From CAYYUA01 sp964542585 (GTDB lineage: Bacteria > Bacteroidota > Bacteroidia > CAILMK01 > CAYYUA01): 64,000 bases of DNA. A program made the translations under genes and the position numbers. The first letter of the stretch is position 1, and every line of letters starts with the position of its first letter. Below are positions 59,620 to 64,000 of this stretch, piece after piece. The DNA is taken from positions 1 through 64,000 of the forward strand of contig CAZIUI010000002.1 of assembly GCA_964542585.1 (NCBI GenBank). Reading direction: 5' to 3'. The notes beneath the pieces are model-generated. The model searched no databases and was not told the origin of the DNA. It saw nothing but the letters and a program-made list of their open reading frames with translations.

Positions 59620-60216
59620 ATGCGTACTTTTATCAAATTTTTGCTTCCACTTGCTTTCATAGCCGGTTTACCTTTCATTAGCAATGCCCAGCGAATAGCA
59701 TATGTCAATACAGATTATATCCTCGAAAACCTTCCCCAATACAAAGCCGCGCAAGACCAACTAGATGATCTTACGAAAAAGTGGAAGAGTGAGATACAAC
59801 AGCGAGTAAAGGAAATTGATAAACTTAACAGTAAATATAAAGCGGAGAAAGTCCTATTGCCAAAGGATGAAAAGCAACAAATGCAGAAACAAATTGCCCA
59901 AAAGGAGAAGGCTTTGAGGAAATACAAGGAAGAAAAATTTGGAGAAGAAGGTAAATTATTTCAGAAAAGAAAGGAACTTGTTAAGCCTATTCAAGACAGA
60001 GTCTTTGATGCGGTTCAGAAATTGGCTAAAGAGCAGTCCCTTGATATCATATTTGATAAAGCTGGTGCTACTACAATGCTTTACACCAATGCAAGGTATG
60101 ACCGTAGTGACAAAGTGCTCAAACTCATGGGTATTAATCCGGATAAAAATAAGGATAAGCAGGAAGATGATAAACAAACCCTACCCGATGCTCCAGATGG
60201 CCCCGGCGATAATTGA
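59620..60216 (+). CDS. OmpH/Skp-family periplasmic chaperone, copy 1
   Basis: 198 aa. Signal peptide (about 1-23, FISNAQ), then RIAYVNTDYILENLPQY, a long Lys/Glu/Gln-rich coiled coil (about 45-125) and a closing strand pair (LDIIFDKAGATTMLY), the Skp pattern. It has an Asp/Lys-rich C-terminal tail (DKNKDKQEDDKQ) absent from copy 2. Skp trimers hold unfolded outer-membrane proteins for BamA, which is encoded 20 bp upstream. Confidence 0.93.
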   Translation: MRTFIKFLLPLAFIAGLPFISNAQRIAYVNTDYILENLPQYKAAQDQLDDLTKKWKSEIQQRVKEIDKLNSKYKAEKVLLPKDEKQQMQKQIAQKEKALRKYKEEKFGEEGKLFQKRKELVKPIQDRVFDAVQKLAKEQSLDIIFDKAGATTMLYTNARYDRSDKVLKLMGINPDKNKDKQEDDKQTLPDAPDGPGDN

Positions 60217-60299
60217 TTATTAGATGCAAAAGATGATACGCAGGGGGTGAAAAAACTACTTGTAGGGGTTTGACTGACAATTAGATTTATAGCTTTTTT

Positions 60300-60307
60300 T
60301 ACCTTTG
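60300..60307 (+). promoter_or_regulatory. -7 box for the second ompH gene
   Basis: TACCTTTG matches TAnnTTTG exactly, 44 nt before the ATG at 60352. The nearest TTTG upstream is too far away (27 nt), so the -33 element is uncertain. Confidence 0.4.
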
Positions 60308-60351
60308 AAATCACATTAATATTTTCAACCTAAAATAATCGCAATACAAGC

Positions 60352-60855
60352 ATGAAGCATCTAGTTCGTATTTTTCTCACCCTATTGCTTGGCTCCATTA
60401 CCTTAAATGCAGCAGGTCAGAAGCTTGCCCATGTTAATAGAAGTCAGATTCTTCAGAATATGCCTGAAGTCCAAAAGGCACAAAAAAACCTGAAATCTTA
60501 CAGTAAAGAATTGGAAACTCAGGTGCAACAATTATTAAAAGAATATCGAAATAAGACCAAGAACTTCCAGAAAAACCGGAAGTCCATGTCCGTAACTGAA
60601 CGAAAGGATGAACAGCGAGCGCTTAAAAGCCTGGAAGAAAGAATTCAAAAGTTCCGGAAAGATGCCCAAAAGCAAGTATCTCAAAAGCGGTCAGAATTAC
60701 TGAAGCCCATTATGGAAAATATCAATAATGCCATCCAGGCTATAGCAAAGGAAAAAGGGTATACTTATGTTTTTGATGCTTCTCAGGGATCTGTCCTTTA
60801 TGCGGAAGAAAGCAGGAACATCACCCCGTTAGTTAAACAACGGCTAGACATGTAA
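60352..60855 (+). CDS. OmpH/Skp-family periplasmic chaperone, copy 2
   Basis: 167 aa. Signal peptide (about 1-22, NAAGQ), then KLAHVNRSQILQNMPEV, a charged coiled coil (about 40-115) and YTYVFDASQGSVLYAEE at the end. It is a paralogue of the preceding gene; pairs like this are the rule in Bacteroidota. A candidate promoter in the 135-bp gap suggests extra expression independent of bamA. It is followed 7 bp later by murI. Confidence 0.92.
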   Translation: MKHLVRIFLTLLLGSITLNAAGQKLAHVNRSQILQNMPEVQKAQKNLKSYSKELETQVQQLLKEYRNKTKNFQKNRKSMSVTERKDEQRALKSLEERIQKFRKDAQKQVSQKRSELLKPIMENINNAIQAIAKEKGYTYVFDASQGSVLYAEESRNITPLVKQRLDM

Positions 60856-60862
60856 TTAACTG

Positions 60863-61702
60863 ATGCCAGATAGTCGACCTATAGGTGTCTTCGATTCCGG
60901 CATTGGTGGATTAACGTTGGTTCATGCCCTCGGTAACGCCTTACCTTACGAGCGCATAATTTTTTTTGGTGATACCGCTCACTTACCTTATGGTGACAAG
61001 TCTGTTAAGAACATACAGGCTTTTGCACAAGAAATTCTGCGTTTTTTTTACCAGCAGAACTGCAAAGCAGTATTGATCGCTTGTAACACCGCGTCTGCAA
61101 TAGCATACCCCAAGTTATTGAAGTCATGGGATTCTTACCTCTTGCTTTTTAATGTCATTGACCCGGTCGTCCGTACTTGCATTCAATTTTATAAACCCCA
61201 CAATGTAGGGGTAATCGGTACCAGAAGTACTATTCAATCAAGGTCCTACCCGCGTAAATTTAACCAGTCAGACAGGACAATAGCCGTAACCACTGCCTCT
61301 ACTCCTTTACTGGCACCGATGATTGAAGAGGGATTTTACAACAATAAGATTAGCCATACCCTCATCAGTGCTTACCTGAGTAAAAAACAGTTTGAAGGTA
61401 TCGAAGCTTTAATCTTGGGATGTACCCATTATCCTTTAATTAAAACGGAAGTTGAGTCCTTCTACAGAGGTTCAACTCCAGTATTAGATAACATTGACCC
61501 TACAGTTAATGAATTAGTTGGTACCCTTAGTGACAAAGAGATGCTAAACAATGGCTTAGAACCCAATTCAGCCAACCTTAAAACTTTGAACACTTTCTAC
61601 GTTTCTGACTACACCCAATCATTTGAGGAAACAGCCAGGCTGTTCTTCGGTGCCTCTGTAAGCCTCCAAAAGTACGACATTTGGGGCTATGATGTGGGCT
61701 AA
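60863..61702 (+). CDS. murI: Glutamate racemase
   Basis: 279 aa. The signatures are PIGVFDSGIGGLT, GDTAHLPYGDKS, the first catalytic Cys in LIACNTASA (C74) and the second in ILGCTHYPLI (C187 with H189). It makes D-glutamate for peptidoglycan. It ends the outer-envelope gene block and converges with clpX, leaving 8 bp between the stops. Confidence 0.96.
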   Translation: MPDSRPIGVFDSGIGGLTLVHALGNALPYERIIFFGDTAHLPYGDKSVKNIQAFAQEILRFFYQQNCKAVLIACNTASAIAYPKLLKSWDSYLLLFNVIDPVVRTCIQFYKPHNVGVIGTRSTIQSRSYPRKFNQSDRTIAVTTASTPLLAPMIEEGFYNNKISHTLISAYLSKKQFEGIEALILGCTHYPLIKTEVESFYRGSTPVLDNIDPTVNELVGTLSDKEMLNNGLEPNSANLKTLNTFYVSDYTQSFEETARLFFGASVSLQKYDIWGYDVG

Positions 61703-61710
61703 TTGATAAA

Positions 61711-62958
61711 CTAAGCAACTTTGAGTTCGCTGAGTTTTAACCCTTCTAGGCGGTTTTTGACAAATTTCACATCTACTTTAAAAGTCTCCCTTTCACTTTC
61801 TGATGGTAAACCATAAAGGGTATCCATCATAATAGATTCCACCAGAGAACGTAAACCTCTTGCGCCTAGGTTAAAATCAATAGCCTTTGAGGCAATAAGA
61901 TCGATTGCTGTAGCCGTCACTTTCAATTCTATACCCTCCATCTCAAACAGCTTTTGATACTGTTTGATAAGGGCATTTTTGGGTTCTGTAAGAATTTTTT
62001 TCAGTGCTTCTTTATCAAGGGGATCCAAATAGGTAACAATCGGTAAGCGGCCAATTAATTCCGGGATTAACCCGAAGTTTTTTAAATCCTGAGGCATTAT
62101 AAATTGGAAAAGGTTTTGTTTATCAGCCTTTTGCGACTTATCCTCAGGAACGGTTTGAAAGCCGATTCGTTGCTTATTGACCCGCTTTTCAATAATTTCT
62201 TCCAGTCCATCAAAAGCTCCACCACAGATAAAAAGAATGTTACGGGTATCTATGGGGACCATGTTTTGCTCAGGATGCTTCCGCCCCCCTTGGGGTGGGA
62301 TGTAAATGGTATCGCCCTCTAGCAATTTTAACATTGCTTGTTGAACACCCTCTCCGGAAACATCTCTTGTGATAGAAGCATTATCGCCTTTCCGGGCCAC
62401 CTTGTCAAGCTCATCAATATAAACAATTCCTCTCTCTGCTGCTTTGGAGTCATTATTAGCTGCTTGTAAAAGCCGGGTAAGAATGGTTTCAACATCCTCA
62501 CCTACATAACCCGCCTCGGTGATAACGGTGGCATCGGCAATACAAAACGGTACTTCGAGGATATCAGCAATAGTGCGCGCCAGTAAAGTTTTTCCTGTAC
62601 CAGTTTCTCCGGCAAGCAGTATGTTGGATTTTTCAATTTTCACCTCTTCACCACTGCTTGTTTGCTGATTACTACCACCACTTATCAACCTTTTGTAGTG
62701 ATTATAAACCCCTACCGATATAGATTTTTTAGCCGCTTCCTGCCCGATCACATGTTTATCCAGATAGGCCTTGATTTCTTTAGGCTTGGAAATGTTTTCA
62801 AACGTTGGTGTCGTTTCCTTTTTTTGCGACTCAGCTTCAACTATTCGTGATGCCTCCTGCGCACAACTGTCACAAATAAAACCTTCCTTGCCTTCTATTA
62901 AAAAATTGACCTCATTTTTACTACGCCAGCAGAAAGAGCAATAACTATTATTTTTCAT
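61711..62958 (-). CDS. clpX: ATP-dependent Clp protease ATP-binding subunit ClpX
   Basis: 415 aa. N-terminal zinc-binding domain with C7, C10, C29 and C32 (YCSFCWRS, ICDSCAQEA). AAA+ core with Walker A GETGTGKTLLARTIA, Walker B VYIDELDKVARKG, sensor and pore regions, and VSGEGVQQAMLKLLEG. It unfolds tagged substrates and feeds them to ClpP. It is 8 bp after clpP in the conserved tig-clpP-clpX order. Confidence 0.97.
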   Translation of the reverse strand: MKNNSYCSFCWRSKNEVNFLIEGKEGFICDSCAQEASRIVEAESQKKETTPTFENISKPKEIKAYLDKHVIGQEAAKKSISVGVYNHYKRLISGGSNQQTSSGEEVKIEKSNILLAGETGTGKTLLARTIADILEVPFCIADATVITEAGYVGEDVETILTRLLQAANNDSKAAERGIVYIDELDKVARKGDNASITRDVSGEGVQQAMLKLLEGDTIYIPPQGGRKHPEQNMVPIDTRNILFICGGAFDGLEEIIEKRVNKQRIGFQTVPEDKSQKADKQNLFQFIMPQDLKNFGLIPELIGRLPIVTYLDPLDKEALKKILTEPKNALIKQYQKLFEMEGIELKVTATAIDLIASKAIDFNLGARGLRSLVESIMMDTLYGLPSESERETFKVDVKFVKNRLEGLKLSELKVA

Positions 62959-62966
62959 AGGATTAT

Positions 62967-63665
62967 TTAAGCTTCCTCATCTTGTTTAGGAGCTGAATTG
63001 CGTGTGAGAATATCGTCTACCATTCCGTAATTCTTGGCCTCATTACAATCCATCCAGTAATCCCGATCCGCATCGTCTTCTATTTTTTCAATAGCGTTGC
63101 CGGTATGGTCAGCTATAATTTGATAGATTTCCTTACGAATCTTGACGATCTCATTGGCCGTGATTTCGATATCTGCAGCCTGACCTTGAGCTCCGCCTAA
63201 GGGTTGGTGGATCATTACCCTTGAATGGCGTAAACAGTAGCGCTTACCACTTTCTCCAGCACAAAGCATAACAGCGCCCATAGAGGCGGCCATACCGGTA
63301 CAAATAGTATGAACGCTGGGCTGTATATATTGGATGGTATCGTAGATGCCAAATCCCGGATAAACGCTTCCTCCTGGACTGTTGATGTAAAGGTAAATAT
63401 CACTATTGGGATCAGTGGACTCCAAGAATAGCATTTGAGCCTGGATAATGTTGGCAACATCATCATTGATAGGAACTCCCAGAAATATGATCCGGTCCAT
63501 CATCAACCTGGAAAAAACATCCATGGAAGCTACGTTCATGGGGCGTTCTTCAATGATATTGGGGGTGATATAATTGGAGTAGCTATTAAGTTTATCGCTA
63601 CCAATTCCCATGTGTTGGCTAGCAAATTTCTGGAATTCTTGACCTTGATTACGATTGTTATTCAT
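62967..63665 (-). CDS. clpP: ATP-dependent Clp protease proteolytic subunit ClpP
   Basis: 232 aa. Catalytic triad: Ser128 in GMAASMGAVM, His153 in RHSRVMIHQPLGG and Asp202 in ADRDYWMD. About 40 residues precede the core (ITPNIIEERPMNVASMDVFSR) and probably include a propeptide, as in other Bacteroidota. It forms the tetradecameric peptidase chamber with ClpX. Its start overlaps the tig stop by 8 bp. Confidence 0.97.
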   Translation of the reverse strand: MNNNRNQGQEFQKFASQHMGIGSDKLNSYSNYITPNIIEERPMNVASMDVFSRLMMDRIIFLGVPINDDVANIIQAQMLFLESTDPNSDIYLYINSPGGSVYPGFGIYDTIQYIQPSVHTICTGMAASMGAVMLCAGESGKRYCLRHSRVMIHQPLGGAQGQAADIEITANEIVKIRKEIYQIIADHTGNAIEKIEDDADRDYWMDCNEAKNYGMVDDILTRNSAPKQDEEA

Positions 63666-64000
63666 TGTTTGTTGCTTTTGCTGTTTCTTCGTCTTTGTCT
63701 TGATTAACTTCTTGAAATTCGTTGTAGGTTACCTCTTGCTTTTGAAACGTTACCTCTTCTTTTATTTGCTTAAAAACTTTATCTTCCTTTAGGGTAAAAA
63801 GTGATTTGTAAAAATTGTTTTGATCCTGGAGGTAATTGGCTGCATATTCTCGCACTTTATCTTCTCCAATTTCGCCCATGCCAATCCTAGAAACTTCATT
63901 TCGAATCATAGCTTGAGCGTATTCCATGACTTCCTGATTTTCTACAGTAATGTCAAACCGCTCAGCCAGTCCATCAACCACTATCATCCATTTAATATCC
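63658..64000 (-). CDS. tig: Trigger factor, C-terminal part (partial at window edge)
   Basis: The frame stays open to the right edge, so only the last 113 residues are seen. DIKWMIVVDGLAERFDITV and IRNEVSRIG fit the helical C-terminal chaperone domain of trigger factor. The tail is Lys/Glu/Gln-rich (QKQEVTYNEFQEVNQDKDEE). Position directly before clpP and clpX, with an 8-bp overlap, is the classical tig-clpPX arrangement. The ribosome-binding and PPIase domains lie outside the window. Confidence 0.85.
   Translation of the reverse strand, partial: DIKWMIVVDGLAERFDITVENQEVMEYAQAMIRNEVSRIGMGEIGEDKVREYAANYLQDQNNFYKSLFTLKEDKVFKQIKEEVTFQKQEVTYNEFQEVNQDKDEETAKATNNE

Noticed and set aside
1..64000. 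CRISPR arrays, prophage or defence islands
   Set aside because: No regularly spaced repeats, phage structural genes, integrases or known defence-system genes were seen.

Overview
The window comes from a member of the Bacteroidota, most likely a Cytophagales-like lineage (moderate GC, dense coding). The support is gene content: type III glutamine synthetase, a C-terminally extended S16, DUF4286 and DUF1573 proteins, PorG-like (DUF6089) and PorE-like proteins of the type IX secretion world, and the conserved block nadK / porG / uppS / bamA / two ompH(skp) / murI. Bacteroidota-type promoters (TTTG, about 19-20 nt, TAnnTTTG) precede several genes. Ribosome binding sites are weak, so starts were chosen mainly from protein homology.

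Layout. 1-3621: arsenic resistance (tail of an arsenate reductase-like gene, two-domain ArsA ATPase, Acr3 arsenite carrier), with REP-like palindromes and a GC-rich block between genes. 3622-7160: a repeat-bearing spacer, an orphan NarL-type response regulator, and ligA. 7256-11604 (minus): PorE-like OmpA lipoprotein and type III glutamine synthetase. 11780-14320: ffh, rpsP, rimM (TTG start), followed by tRNA-Met on the other strand. 14603-20651: a HAD phosphatase, then on the minus strand enoyl-CoA hydratase, ComEC, an unknown acidic protein and aspS. 20846-28625: kbl, DUF4286, rhomboid protease, cysS and the late haem genes hemE, hemH, hemY. 28660-31414: two TPP riboswitch aptamers in series ahead of a TonB-dependent receptor, probably for thiamine or a precursor. 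31466-35481 (minus): a 1129-aa hybrid histidine kinase followed by a PnuC-family transporter. 35570-42278: cupin, DUF1573, sulfotransferase-like, tRNA-Asp, lipB, DEDDy exonuclease, sirtuin, pdhA, a TPR membrane protein, ribH. 42279-47896 (minus): a VWA-like membrane protein and a very large PD40/beta-barrel protein whose protease-like N-terminus looks dead. 48082-61702: cvpA, a glutamine amidotransferase, alpha/beta hydrolase, CBS protein, nadK, five tandem PorG-like genes, uppS, bamA, two ompH genes, murI. 61711-64000 (minus): tig-clpP-clpX, with tig cut by the window edge.

Most of the window is ordinary housekeeping DNA. The two strongest unusual signals are the five-copy tandem PorG-like array, where a single porG is the expected arrangement, and the stacked TPP riboswitches, each with its own plausible expression platform. 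Secondary points are the inactive-looking protease domain of the PD40/barrel protein, the REP-like and C-rich palindromes around the arsenic genes, a possible leaderless cysS transcript and a sirtuin without a complete zinc-binding Cys set.
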